A stretch of 64,000 nucleotides of DNA, from contig CAYGLI010000001.1 of the NCBI GenBank assembly GCA_964350795.1, positions 4,163 to 68,162 of the forward strand. Reading direction: 5' to 3'. This stretch comes from UBA1664 sp964350795 (GTDB lineage Bacteria; Pseudomonadota; Alphaproteobacteria; Micavibrionales; UBA1664). Made by a program: the position numbers and the translations under genes. Position 1 is the first letter of the stretch. Each line of letters begins with the position of its first letter. Below are positions 44,082 through 51,461 of this stretch, piece after piece. A model generated the notes under the pieces. That model was not told the DNA's origin, made no database searches, and worked only from the letters and a program-made list of their open reading frames with translations.

Positions 44082-44120
44082 AAACTTTGCGTGACTTTGC
44101 GCGACTTTGCGTTTAGAAAA
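44082..44120 (+). repeat. G/T-rich oriented short repeat, copy 5
   Basis: AAACTTTGCGTGACTTTGCG then CGACTTTGCGTTTAGAAAA. It ends a few bases before the ATG of the membrane protein gene at 44126. Confidence 0.75.
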
Positions 44121-44125
44121 TATTC

Positions 44126-44752
44126 ATGCTTGATCAATATACGCTCTTTGCCATTGCCGCGGTTTTACTTGCGACTATGCGTTATGGGACGTACTTGTAT
44201 ACGATCTACCAAGGAAAAACAAAGCCCCACGCATTTACTTGGCTGTTATTGGGTTGTGTTGCATCAGTCGGTGCCTATGCTTCCTTTGCTGCTAATGCAG
44301 GACCATCGGCTTGGGCAATTGCATTTGTAGGTGGAACATGCCTTTTGATTGCGGGGTTGGCGTTTTTTGTTGGTGAGAAGGATTATACAAAAAGTGACTG
44401 GGCGGCGCTTATTATTTGTTTTTTGGCGATACCATTGTGGAAAATTACTAACACGCCTGCTATCGCTTTGATCGTTGTTGTTATTATTGATTTTTTAGCC
44501 TATTGGCCAACTATTCGTAAATCCTATAATAAACCTGATACTGAACCACCCATATCTGCATTTATATCTGGATTGCGATATGTGCTTATTCTATTGGCCA
44601 TACCAGAACCGACATGGGATAATATGATATATCCTTTTTACCTGTTATTGGCCGATTGGGGATTTGCGATTTATATTGTTATTCGCCGCTGGCAAATGGG
44701 GTATCCATTGCATGAATATGCGAAGGGTACTACCCCTTCCAAAAACCCATAA
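44126..44752 (+). CDS. Hypothetical multi-pass membrane protein, 208 residues
   Basis: This strongly hydrophobic protein has about seven predicted helices and short loops, and no family motif that I can name. Features include MRYGTYLYTIYQGKTKPHAF after the first helix and a conserved-looking FLAYWPTIRKSYNKPDTEPP loop; the layout recalls small integral-membrane proteins with PQ-loop-like repeats. It is preceded directly by a short G/T-rich repeat and overlaps the convergent trpS gene by 23 bases. It may be part of a mobile or recently inserted segment. Confidence 0.72.
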   Translation: MLDQYTLFAIAAVLLATMRYGTYLYTIYQGKTKPHAFTWLLLGCVASVGAYASFAANAGPSAWAIAFVGGTCLLIAGLAFFVGEKDYTKSDWAALIICFLAIPLWKITNTPAIALIVVVIIDFLAYWPTIRKSYNKPDTEPPISAFISGLRYVLILLAIPEPTWDNMIYPFYLLLADWGFAIYIVIRRWQMGYPLHEYAKGTTPSKNP

Positions 44753-45740
44753 TATCCATTGTTTTATCTAAAAACGGTTTGGCCATGACGTTGCAACGTT
44801 CGCCACCCTTGGCCAAAATTTTATCAATTTCATCTGGTGATTGCATTAAATGGTTCATTTTTGTTGTAATGGGTTCTAAATGCGCGACGGCGACGTCAAT
44901 TAATGCGAGCTTGAGTTCACCAAAATTTTTACCACCGAACTGTGTAAACACATCATCTATGCTCTCACCCGATAGGGCGGAATAAATTGTCATGAGGTTT
45001 TTTGCCTCAGGCCGGTTTTCAAATTCGGATTCAGATGATGGCACGGGTTCGGGGTCGGTTTTTGCCTTTTTAATTTTCTTGGCGATTAAATCGGCGTCGT
45101 CGGTCAGGTTAATGCGTGTCATGTCGGATTCTGCGCTCTTACTCATTTTTGATGTTCCATCACGTAATGACATCACGCGCGTTCCTGCGCCCATAATATA
45201 GGGTTCGGGTTGAATGAAATGATCAACATCATACCGCGTATTAAATGTCGCCGCCAAATCGCGCGCTAATTCTAAATGTTGTTTTTGATCTTCACCAACG
45301 GGGACGTGTGTTGCGTTATAAAGCAGTATATCCGCCGCCATAAGGACAGGGTAGGAATAAAGACCAAGCCCAGCCTTTTCAGTGTTCTTACCCGCCTTAT
45401 CCTTAAATTGAGTCATGCGCGATAATTTACCCATTTGCGCCATGGTCGCGAGCAACCACATTAATTGTGAATGGGCGGGGACAGAGGATTGAGCGAATAA
45501 AATTGATTTATCAGTGTCAATACCCGCCGCGATATACGCCGCCGCAACCTCGCGCGTGGCCTGCGCCAAACCATCTGCGTCATACGCCTTGGTAATAGCA
45601 TGCAAATCCACGACACAAAATATGCATTCATTGTCGCCCTCGTTTTGAAGCGTGACCCAGTTTTTTAACGCCCCCAAATAATTACCCAATTGCAGTCGGT
45701 TGGTTGGTTGCATCCCTGAAAATATACGTTTTTGTGTCAT
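44730..45740 (-). CDS. trpS: Tryptophan--tRNA ligase
   Basis: This class I synthetase has 336 residues. The HIGH-type motif appears as TNRLQLGNYLGALKNW near the N-terminus and KMSKS as SKMSKSAESDMTRI. The SVLFAQSSVPAHSQ-like region and the PVGEDQKQHLELARD segment are standard. Length is normal. It is transcribed alone on the minus strand, and a multi-hairpin repeat lies between its start and the murJ stop. Confidence 0.96.
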   Translation of the reverse strand: MTQKRIFSGMQPTNRLQLGNYLGALKNWVTLQNEGDNECIFCVVDLHAITKAYDADGLAQATREVAAAYIAAGIDTDKSILFAQSSVPAHSQLMWLLATMAQMGKLSRMTQFKDKAGKNTEKAGLGLYSYPVLMAADILLYNATHVPVGEDQKQHLELARDLAATFNTRYDVDHFIQPEPYIMGAGTRVMSLRDGTSKMSKSAESDMTRINLTDDADLIAKKIKKAKTDPEPVPSSESEFENRPEAKNLMTIYSALSGESIDDVFTQFGGKNFGELKLALIDVAVAHLEPITTKMNHLMQSPDEIDKILAKGGERCNVMAKPFLDKTMDIMGFWKG

Positions 45741-45811
45741 GGAAATATGATAGCAGGAGTGAAGGATATTAGGATAGTAGGAATTTTTAGTTTTTTATCT
45801 TCAAACAAACT

Positions 45812-45909
45812 CCCTCTCCCTCGGGAGAGGGCAGGGGTGAGGGGAGAGATGGTCGTTACCCCTCATCCGTCTTGGCTTATCGCCAAGCCAGCTTCTCCCG
45901 AGGGAGAAG
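45812..45909. repeat. Multi-hairpin palindromic repeat (MITE-like) between trpS and murJ
   Basis: Three hairpins are visible: CCCTCTCCC/GGGAGAGGG (45812-45831), CTTGGC/GCCAAG (45871-45887) and CTTCTCCC/GGGAGAAG (45892-45909). The first and last are similar and inverted. Sequences of this type are widespread intergenic repeats in proteobacteria (general knowledge). There is no coding capacity. Confidence 0.75.
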
Positions 45910-45916
45910 GGTTTAC

Positions 45917-47461
45917 TTAGGTTTTCTTAAAAAATAATTTCATATCATTTTTTGTGTAGGTTCGCATGAGGGTAAGTGTCAAAAGATATCCCAATCCACC
46001 ACATGCGACCAGACCGATTAAATAGATGATACGATCAGGCGATTGTTCGAAAAATTCGATTTTGAATGTTTTGTAATAGGCGAAGATGATGACACCCATC
46101 ACACCACAGGCCGCGATGATTTTCAACGCATTGAGCTTTAGCCGTTCATCAAATGATAAATGATCCATATTTTTCATGACACGATAGAGGAGGGTGATTT
46201 GAATGAAACCTGATATCGCGGTGGCCAATGCGATACCCGCAACACCTATATATTGTGACAATATAATCCCAAAAATAATATTTGAAATCGCGGATATAAT
46301 TGAAATTTTGACGGGTGTTTTTGTGTCTTGTCTTGCGAAACACGCCGATTGAAAAACCTTTGCAACGATATAGGCGGGCAATCCAACCGCATAGCACATC
46401 AACACAAGTGATGTCATGCGTGCGTCATACATCTCAAACGCGCCATAGTGAAACAGGCTAAACACAATCGGTTTGGCAATTATCATCAACGCCACGGCGG
46501 CGGGCAGGGCGAACAACAAGCATGCCTCAATCGCGCGATTAAAATATTGGTTCGCCTCATCAAATTTTTCGGATACGAGTGATCGTGAGAGTAGGGGAAG
46601 CAACGCCGTTCCAACCGCAATCCCAACCACGCCGAGGGGGAGTTGTTGCAGGCGATCTGCGTAATATAAATACGAAATCGAACCACTTTCCAAAAATGAC
46701 GCAATAATCATATCGGCAAAAATATTCAAATGATAAACCCCTGCGCCGATAATTCCAGGGAGCATGAGAAAGCCAAGCTTACGAACCTTTGGCGTTAATT
46801 TCGGCCATGTTGGGTACACCAACCACCCATGTTTTGCGGCGTATAAAAAGATGCATAAAAATTGTACCACACCCGCAATGGCAACCACGTACGCCAAGGC
46901 ATGGGCGGGTGTATCCCAAATCATATCGTGCGTTAATAAAACACCAATTAGGCACAGATTAAATAACGCAGGTAGGAAGGCATAAATACCAAACCGCCCA
47001 ACCGTGTTCATCACACCACCCAATAATGATGCGAGGGAAATGAACAACAGGTAAGGGAATGTAATGCGCGATAAATCAACTGCGCTTGCATATCGCTCTC
47101 CATCAACATCAAAACCCGGTGCGATGGCCATTATCAGGTAAGGCATAAATATCATTGCTACCGCCGAGAAAACAAAGATGATGAGCGACATAAACCCCAT
47201 CATATTACGCGCCATGCGTTTGGATTCGTCTATGCCGTCTTTTTCGATTGATTCCGAAAATAGGGGAATAAAGGCGACGCTGAACGCACCTTCTGCGCTA
47301 ATCCGTCTAAATAAATTAGGTAATTTTAACGCAACAAAAAACGCATCTGCCAATGGCCCAGCACCCAAAATAATAGCGGTCATTGCATCGCGGATAAATC
47401 CAAGAACACGTGATATCAACGTGAATCCCGCAACGGTCGTCATGGCCTTGATTAATTTCAT
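45917..47461 (-). CDS. murJ: Lipid II flippase MurJ
   Basis: This MOP-superfamily flippase moves lipid II across the inner membrane for peptidoglycan synthesis. The 514-residue protein has about 14 helices. The N-terminal TTVAGFTLISRVLGFIRDAM and the PNLFRRISAEGAFSVAFIPLF segment are diagnostic. Length is typical. It is flanked on both sides by palindromic repeats. It joins the window's other envelope genes functionally (RodA, PBP2) but is transcribed alone. Confidence 0.95.
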   Translation of the reverse strand: MKLIKAMTTVAGFTLISRVLGFIRDAMTAIILGAGPLADAFFVALKLPNLFRRISAEGAFSVAFIPLFSESIEKDGIDESKRMARNMMGFMSLIIFVFSAVAMIFMPYLIMAIAPGFDVDGERYASAVDLSRITFPYLLFISLASLLGGVMNTVGRFGIYAFLPALFNLCLIGVLLTHDMIWDTPAHALAYVVAIAGVVQFLCIFLYAAKHGWLVYPTWPKLTPKVRKLGFLMLPGIIGAGVYHLNIFADMIIASFLESGSISYLYYADRLQQLPLGVVGIAVGTALLPLLSRSLVSEKFDEANQYFNRAIEACLLFALPAAVALMIIAKPIVFSLFHYGAFEMYDARMTSLVLMCYAVGLPAYIVAKVFQSACFARQDTKTPVKISIISAISNIIFGIILSQYIGVAGIALATAISGFIQITLLYRVMKNMDHLSFDERLKLNALKIIAACGVMGVIIFAYYKTFKIEFFEQSPDRIIYLIGLVACGGLGYLLTLTLMRTYTKNDMKLFFKKT

Positions 47462-47484
47462 GGATGTAAGATAGCATCTTCATT

Positions 47485-47530
47485 TCGTCATTGCGAGGGA
47501 ACAAAGTGATCGCGGCAACTCATGCGATAG
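47485..47530. repeat. Short dispersed repeat, CGTCATTGCGAGG type
   Basis: Just upstream of murJ, the stretch around CGTCATTGCGAGGGAACAAA and TGATCGCGGCAA resembles a common dispersed intergenic repeat type known from many proteobacteria. It is a single copy here, so the call rests on memory of the motif. Confidence 0.4.
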
Positions 47531-47543
47531 TTTTTAACTTCCG

Positions 47544-47644
47544 GGGGACATCTTTAAAGCGAAGCGTAAAGTGTCCCCATTGTAAAACATAGCGATAAGC
47601 AACGGGGACACGTTGTCGGGCCGTCGCCCTTTGAGCATGTCCCC
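47544..47644. repeat. Two tandem REP hairpins (REPIN-like)
   Basis: Hairpin 1 has GGGGACA (47544-47550) with TGTCCCC (47572-47578) and a nested CTTTA/TAAAG. Hairpin 2 has GGGGACA (47604-47610) with TGTCCCC (47638-47644). The identical ends and tandem placement match REP doublets mobilised by RAYT transposases elsewhere. No transposase gene is present in the window. Confidence 0.72.
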
Positions 47645-47645
47645 T

Positions 47646-47690
47646 TTTTGAAATGCAAAGTAACGCGAAGCTGCGCAAAGTGTCACAGTA
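47646..47690 (-). repeat. G/T-rich oriented short repeat, copy 6
   Basis: On the minus strand: CACTTTGCGCAGCTTCGCG then TTACTTTGCATTTCAAAAA. With copy 7 it forms an inverted pair bracketing the gene at 47721-48596. Confidence 0.7.
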
Positions 47691-47720
47691 AAAATTGACG
47701 TATTTAATATGTTTTGATAT

Positions 47721-48596
47721 ATGTATTTTATGGAACTTTACCACGGAACATTAAGCGATCAAAAAGGCCATGATGTTTTAAGACATCACGGGTCATTATT
47801 GGCGTCTATACACCGAATAAACAGTATGTTTTGCAGTCAAAATTCGATGGGTTTTGACGGTGAGGAGTTTATTGTCTCGAACATTCATCAGCAAACTCAA
47901 ACTCGGGCAAGTATTAATGATATTCAAGAAAGATTCGTTTCTTACATAAGCCAAGCAAGGTTTTCTAAATTGAATGTTGATATTCAAAACCCACTTCGCC
48001 TGTCTGATTGTTGGGAAGACGACCCAATAGGTAGTGGAGCGTTAGAAATATTTAATGGTAACGACGCATTGACCACGGAGCAACGAGCTGATTTGCAGTC
48101 TGTCTTTAGACCATTTGAAAAAATCATATATCCTCATGATGTCGCAAGTAAGCTATCACAAAAATCGCTAAAAGCCGTTCAAAAATTTGTCCGTGAAAAT
48201 AAATTTGCCAAAGAGCAATTAAAGAAAAGAAAAGGCAGATCAAAAGCCATTGGTGAAGATTTTCGTATAGCGGCAGCACATGAAAATGTATGGATTTATT
48301 TAACTATTAAATTAAGGGATTGGGCGTTAAGGAATGATTTTGATTCTTTTGTTTATCTAAATAGTGAAGAGGGTGAAGGTTGTGATAGCTATGTAACGCT
48401 AAAACCAAAACAATCCTCGATTGTTACAAGCTATGAGTTTGATATGGAGCGATATAAGGCCGAAGTTGCGCCATTATTTGAACGAACTCTGAAAGAAGCC
48501 CACTCCGCGCGATATTTAAGCAAACCTAAACATATGGCGGAAAAAATGTATTGGGCAGATAAAGACCCAAAAGATTTTTTAAAGGCCACCCCCTAA
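47721..48596 (+). CDS. Hypothetical protein with possible ADP-ribosyltransferase-like fold
   Basis: I do not recognise this 291-residue protein as a named family. Its N-terminus reads MELYHGTLSDQKG, and near the C-terminal third it has FDSFVYLNSEEGEGCDSYVT followed by LKPKQSSIV. An early Y-H-G-T and a late V-Y-x-N-x-x-E-G-x-x-S-Y-V-x-x-x-P-x-Q are features that I associate with ADP-ribosyltransferase toxins and ART-like phage proteins. Candidate residues are H8 and E216-E219. The middle is helical and charged. There is no signal peptide, and the start may be the ATG at 47730. The gene is bracketed by inverted short repeats and lies between housekeeping genes, suggesting acquired cargo. The function is inference only. 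Confidence 0.72.
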   Translation: MYFMELYHGTLSDQKGHDVLRHHGSLLASIHRINSMFCSQNSMGFDGEEFIVSNIHQQTQTRASINDIQERFVSYISQARFSKLNVDIQNPLRLSDCWEDDPIGSGALEIFNGNDALTTEQRADLQSVFRPFEKIIYPHDVASKLSQKSLKAVQKFVRENKFAKEQLKKRKGRSKAIGEDFRIAAAHENVWIYLTIKLRDWALRNDFDSFVYLNSEEGEGCDSYVTLKPKQSSIVTSYEFDMERYKAEVAPLFERTLKEAHSARYLSKPKHMAEKMYWADKDPKDFLKATP

Positions 48597-48636
48597 AAAC
48601 TTTGCGTGACTTTGCGTGACTTTGCGTTTAAAAAAT
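48595..48636 (+). repeat. G/T-rich oriented short repeat, copy 7
   Basis: AAAACTTTGCGTGACTTTGC then GTGACTTTGCGTTTAAAAAA. It ends five bases before the ubiE ATG and is nearly identical to copy 5. Confidence 0.78.
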
Positions 48637-48640
48637 TCTT

Positions 48641-49387
48641 ATGACACAAAACCCTGAATCAACATCATTTGGCACTAAATCAGTAACTCCAGACGAGAAA
48701 ACAAACCTCGTCCTTGGTGTATTTGAAAATGTCGCATCGCGCTATGACATTATGAATGATGTCATGAGCGGCGGTATCCACCGTGTTTGGAAAGATAAAT
48801 TGATTAAACAAATCAATCCACGCGCTGCTGATAAAATCCTCGATGTTGCGGGCGGGACGGGGGATATTGCGTTTCGTCATTACAAACACACTAATGGCCG
48901 TGCCGATATCACGGTGAGCGATATTAACCCCGCCATGTTGGATGTTGGACGTGACCGTGCATACGACCGCGCGATTGTGAATATGAATTGGGTTGAAGCG
49001 AACGCCGAATCATTACCGTTTAAGGATGATGAATTTGATATTTACACCATCGCATTTGGCCTGCGGAATGTGACGCATATTGATAATGCATTGGCCGAAG
49101 CCGCGCGTGTATTGAAAAAAGGTGGACGTTTTTATTGTTTGGAATTTTCACATGTTGACCACCCGATTATCAAAAAAATCTATGATGGATATTCCGATCA
49201 TCTGATTCCCAAATTCGGTGAAATTGTAGCCAAAGACCGCGATAGCTATCAATATTTGGTGGAATCTATTCGCAAGTTCCCACGCCGTGAGTTGTTGAAA
49301 CAACGATTAATTGATGCTGGGTTTACGTCTGCATCGTTTAAAACCATGACCTTTGGCGTTGTGGCGATTCATGAAGCGATCGTTTAG
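48641..49387 (+). CDS. ubiE: Demethylmenaquinone/2-octaprenylphenol methyltransferase UbiE
   Basis: This is the SAM-dependent C-methyltransferase of ubiquinone (and menaquinone) synthesis. The 248-residue protein has family motifs YDIMNDVMSGGIHRVWKD, the SAM-binding ILDVAGGTGDIAFR, and FGLRNVTHIDNALAEAARVLKKGG (in part: FGLRNVTHID). Given the aa3 oxidase and ETF-QO, the ubiquinone role is likely. The upstream region is a short repeat with no classical ribosome site, which is unusual for a core gene. Confidence 0.95.
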   Translation: MTQNPESTSFGTKSVTPDEKTNLVLGVFENVASRYDIMNDVMSGGIHRVWKDKLIKQINPRAADKILDVAGGTGDIAFRHYKHTNGRADITVSDINPAMLDVGRDRAYDRAIVNMNWVEANAESLPFKDDEFDIYTIAFGLRNVTHIDNALAEAARVLKKGGRFYCLEFSHVDHPIIKKIYDGYSDHLIPKFGEIVAKDRDSYQYLVESIRKFPRRELLKQRLIDAGFTSASFKTMTFGVVAIHEAIV

Positions 49388-49474
49388 ATTTTCATAAGTA
49401 TGAAAAAGGGCTTGCTTTTTTATAAAGCTATCTGCTAAACATATGTGTTATTTATTTTTTGAAGGAGAATAATT

Positions 49475-50287
49475 ATGAAACTTAAACTTTTAACAACAAC
49501 GGCGATTATCGCGCTTTCAATGACATCTGTGGCAAAGGCCGAAGAGCAAACATGGTTTGAATCCATGACGTCATCTGTTCAATCATGGTTTGCGCCAGAA
49601 AATGAAACAACAACAGAGGTTGAAACATATTTGGATGAGGTCACAATTGCCGTGCCGCCAATGACAGCGGATGAAGCCGCGGATATTCAACCAGCCGCCG
49701 GTGATTATCAGCAATCATTGGAAGAGGCGTTAAAAAATGATGAACAATCATTTAACACTGAATTTTCAAATGAGACGGGGTCTGTTGCAGCATTCGACGA
49801 CCCTACATCGGCTGAGGCCTTAGCGAACATCATGCCTGCGGCTGGTGATGCAGAGGAAATCACAGATGAATCAATCATCGTTGCCGAGGATGCAGCCGAA
49901 GAAATGTCAGAGACAATCGCTGAATTTGCCGAGGAAACTCAGGAAGAGGCCACAACCACTATAGAAACAGCGGTAGAGCGCATTTCACCAAAACCCATGA
50001 AGGCACAAGTTAAAGAAACTGTGACAGAAATGGTTGAAGATAACATGCCATCAACCGATGCAATTGCCGAAACAGCGACAGAGGCGGCAAACGAGGCCGT
50101 TGCGGAAACAGTTGCAGATTCAATGACGGACATCACAACCGAGGCTGTAGTCGAGGACGTTAAGGAAGCAACGGCGGACGCTGTTGAAGGTACAATCAAG
50201 GATGCGATTGAACCAGCAACAGGTGACATTAAGGATATGGCGACGGATGCGGCAAAGGATCAAATGATGGATGCATTAGGCAACTAA
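49475..50287 (+). CDS. Secreted acidic Ala/Glu/Thr-rich protein
   Basis: I do not recognise this protein. It has a clear signal peptide (about residues 1-22, ending SVAKAEE) and a strong ribosome site (GAAGGAG). After a short region with aromatic residues come two similar segments, DEAADIQPAAGDYQQ and SAEALANIMPAAGDAEE. The rest is a low-complexity, strongly acidic, helix-favouring repeat of Ala, Glu, Thr, Asp and Val (for example AETATEAANEAVAETVADS) with roughly 11-residue periodicity. It could be a periplasmic amphipathic or coiled-coil protein. A terminator follows. Confidence 0.72.
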   Translation: MKLKLLTTTAIIALSMTSVAKAEEQTWFESMTSSVQSWFAPENETTTEVETYLDEVTIAVPPMTADEAADIQPAAGDYQQSLEEALKNDEQSFNTEFSNETGSVAAFDDPTSAEALANIMPAAGDAEEITDESIIVAEDAAEEMSETIAEFAEETQEEATTTIETAVERISPKPMKAQVKETVTEMVEDNMPSTDAIAETATEAANEAVAETVADSMTDITTEAVVEDVKEATADAVEGTIKDAIEPATGDIKDMATDAAKDQMMDALGN

Positions 50288-50308
50288 TCTCTTAATCAAA
50301 ATTATAAC

Positions 50309-50340
50309 AAACCCCGTTGATGACAATCGCGGGGTTTTGT
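50309..50340 (+). terminator. Rho-independent terminator after the acidic secreted protein
   Basis: AAACCCCG (50309-50316) and CGGGGTTT (50330-50337) form the stem, followed by T-rich sequence TGTTTTG. Confidence 0.75.
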
Positions 50341-50350
50341 TTTGTCTTTT

Positions 50351-50413
50351 GTCATTCTGAGCGTAGAGAAGAATCTCTTGGAGATCTTTCGTCATTTTAT
50401 TCCTCAGGATGAC
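50351..50413. repeat. Palindromic element, second copy (intergenic)
   Basis: GTCATTCTGAG (50351-50361) pairs with CTCAGGATGAC (50403-50413, one mismatch), with GAAGAATCTC inside. It is the same family as the in-frame copy at 31616-31690, here between a terminator and pth. Confidence 0.72.
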
Positions 50414-50420
50414 AATATAA

Positions 50421-50457
50421 AAAACTCTGTGCCTCTGTGCCTCTCTGGTTTATAAAT
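50421..50457 (+). repeat. G/T-rich oriented short repeat, copy 8
   Basis: AAAACTCTGTGCCTCTGTGC then CTCTCTGGTTTATAAA. It ends seven bases before the pth ATG at 50464. Confidence 0.7.
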
Positions 50458-50463
50458 AATCCC

Positions 50464-51036
50464 ATGTATTTATTCGTTGGTTTAGGAAACCCAGGCACAG
50501 AACACGCGAAACAACGTCATAACATCGGGTTTATGGCGTTGGATGTTATTGCCGATAAACACGGATTTTCCGATTGGAAATCAAAATTAAAGGGTGAATA
50601 TAGCGAAGGACGATTGGGGGGTGAGAAGGTCTTCCTGCTTAAACCCCAAACATATATGAATGTGTCGGGTGAAAGCGTGCAACCATTCGCGGCATTTTAT
50701 AAAATCGCACCTGAAAATATTATCGTGTTTCATGATGATTTGGATTTGGCCGAGGGCGTGATTAAGGTCAAAAAAGGTGGCGGTTCGGCGGGACATAACG
50801 GCCTGAAATCAACCACAGAACGCCTTGGCACGCCCGAATATTACCGCGTGCGCATGGGCATTGGACATCCGGGGTCAAAGGCACGGGTGAATGGGCATGT
50901 ATTGGGTAATTTTAGGGATGAAGACTATGACTGGCTAAACCCTCTATTAAAATATGTTGCAAATCATTGCGATAATCTGTTAAATAATAAAACAGACTTT
51001 ACCGCAAAAGTGATGCAGGATATGAAAGGGAGTTAA
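50464..51036 (+). CDS. pth: Peptidyl-tRNA hydrolase
   Basis: This enzyme releases tRNA from prematurely dissociated peptidyl-tRNA. It is 190 residues from the ATG at 50464. Motifs are FVGLGNPGTEHAKQRHNIGF with the catalytic histidine in RHNIG, KPQTYMNVSGESV, and HDDLDLAEGVIKVKKGGGSAGHNGLKS (in part: HDDLDLAEG). The longer GTG frame from 50437 would be translated from the short repeat and is unlikely. The next small gene begins two bases after its stop, so they are probably cotranscribed. Confidence 0.95.
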   Translation: MYLFVGLGNPGTEHAKQRHNIGFMALDVIADKHGFSDWKSKLKGEYSEGRLGGEKVFLLKPQTYMNVSGESVQPFAAFYKIAPENIIVFHDDLDLAEGVIKVKKGGGSAGHNGLKSTTERLGTPEYYRVRMGIGHPGSKARVNGHVLGNFRDEDYDWLNPLLKYVANHCDNLLNNKTDFTAKVMQDMKGS

Positions 51037-51037
51037 G

Positions 51038-51355
51038 ATGGCATTTCACAGCTTTACAGATGCAAGAGACTTGCAAGAAAAAATAAACGAAGAATTAAAA
51101 AATATATTTTATGGAACTGCACAACCTTATATCGCGCAAATTGGTCTAACCGCCGATGGAATGCGATATGAAATTGATTTAGCGGTCTTTGATAAGAAAG
51201 ATATGCCTACAGATGAACAACGAGAAGTAATTCTAAAGCAAATGCAGGGTTTCTTAGATGGCTACAAACCTAAGTTTGCGCTTACTCATGAGAGTGGAAG
51301 GATTTCACCTCGTGGAACACCAGCGCAAAAAAGAATGAATCCACATTTAAACTAA
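51038..51355 (+). CDS. Hypothetical soluble protein, 105 residues
   Basis: I do not recognise this protein. It begins one base after the pth stop with a GGGAG ribosome site inside the pth end. The sequence looks like a small mixed alpha/beta protein without membrane segments (LQEKINEELKNIFYGTAQPY, then a MRYEIDLAVFDKKDMPTDEQ segment). The tail SGRISPRGTPAQKRMNPHLN is basic and probably flexible. Position suggests cotranscription with pth. No function can be assigned. Confidence 0.68.
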   Translation: MAFHSFTDARDLQEKINEELKNIFYGTAQPYIAQIGLTADGMRYEIDLAVFDKKDMPTDEQREVILKQMQGFLDGYKPKFALTHESGRISPRGTPAQKRMNPHLN

Positions 51356-51392
51356 AAATCCCTTCGTGCGTTCGTGTCTTCGTGGTAAAAAC
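51356..51392 (+). repeat. G/T-rich oriented short repeat, copy 9
   Basis: ATCCCTTCGTGCGTTCGTG then TCTTCGTGGTAAAAAC. It sits about 70 bases before the ychF ATG, pointing towards it. Confidence 0.7.
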
Positions 51393-51412
51393 TCTTTTGA
51401 AATAACAAATAC

Positions 51413-51445
51413 AAGATCCCCCGATCAAGTCGGAGGATGACACGA
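51413..51445. repeat. Half of a GATCAAGTCGGAGGATGAC-type dispersed repeat
   Basis: CAAGATCCCCCGATCAAG then TCGGAGGATGACACGA, directly upstream of ychF. The motif resembles one arm of a common palindromic intergenic repeat (memory). No complementary arm is seen here. Confidence 0.4.
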
Positions 51446-51461
51446 AAGAGGATATAAAATC

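Noticed and set aside
45750..45920. CRISPR array in the trpS-murJ spacer
   Set aside because: The repeats are inverted hairpins of different lengths, not direct repeats with regular spacers, and no cas genes are present.
49939..50229. 96-residue minus-strand frame opposite the acidic protein
   Set aside because: It is a mirror of the low-complexity repeat (Ser/Val-rich), without a start context or independent features.
50437..50463. GTG start adding nine residues to Pth
   Set aside because: The extension is repeat sequence, and Pth proteins normally begin with the strand that starts at ATG 50464.
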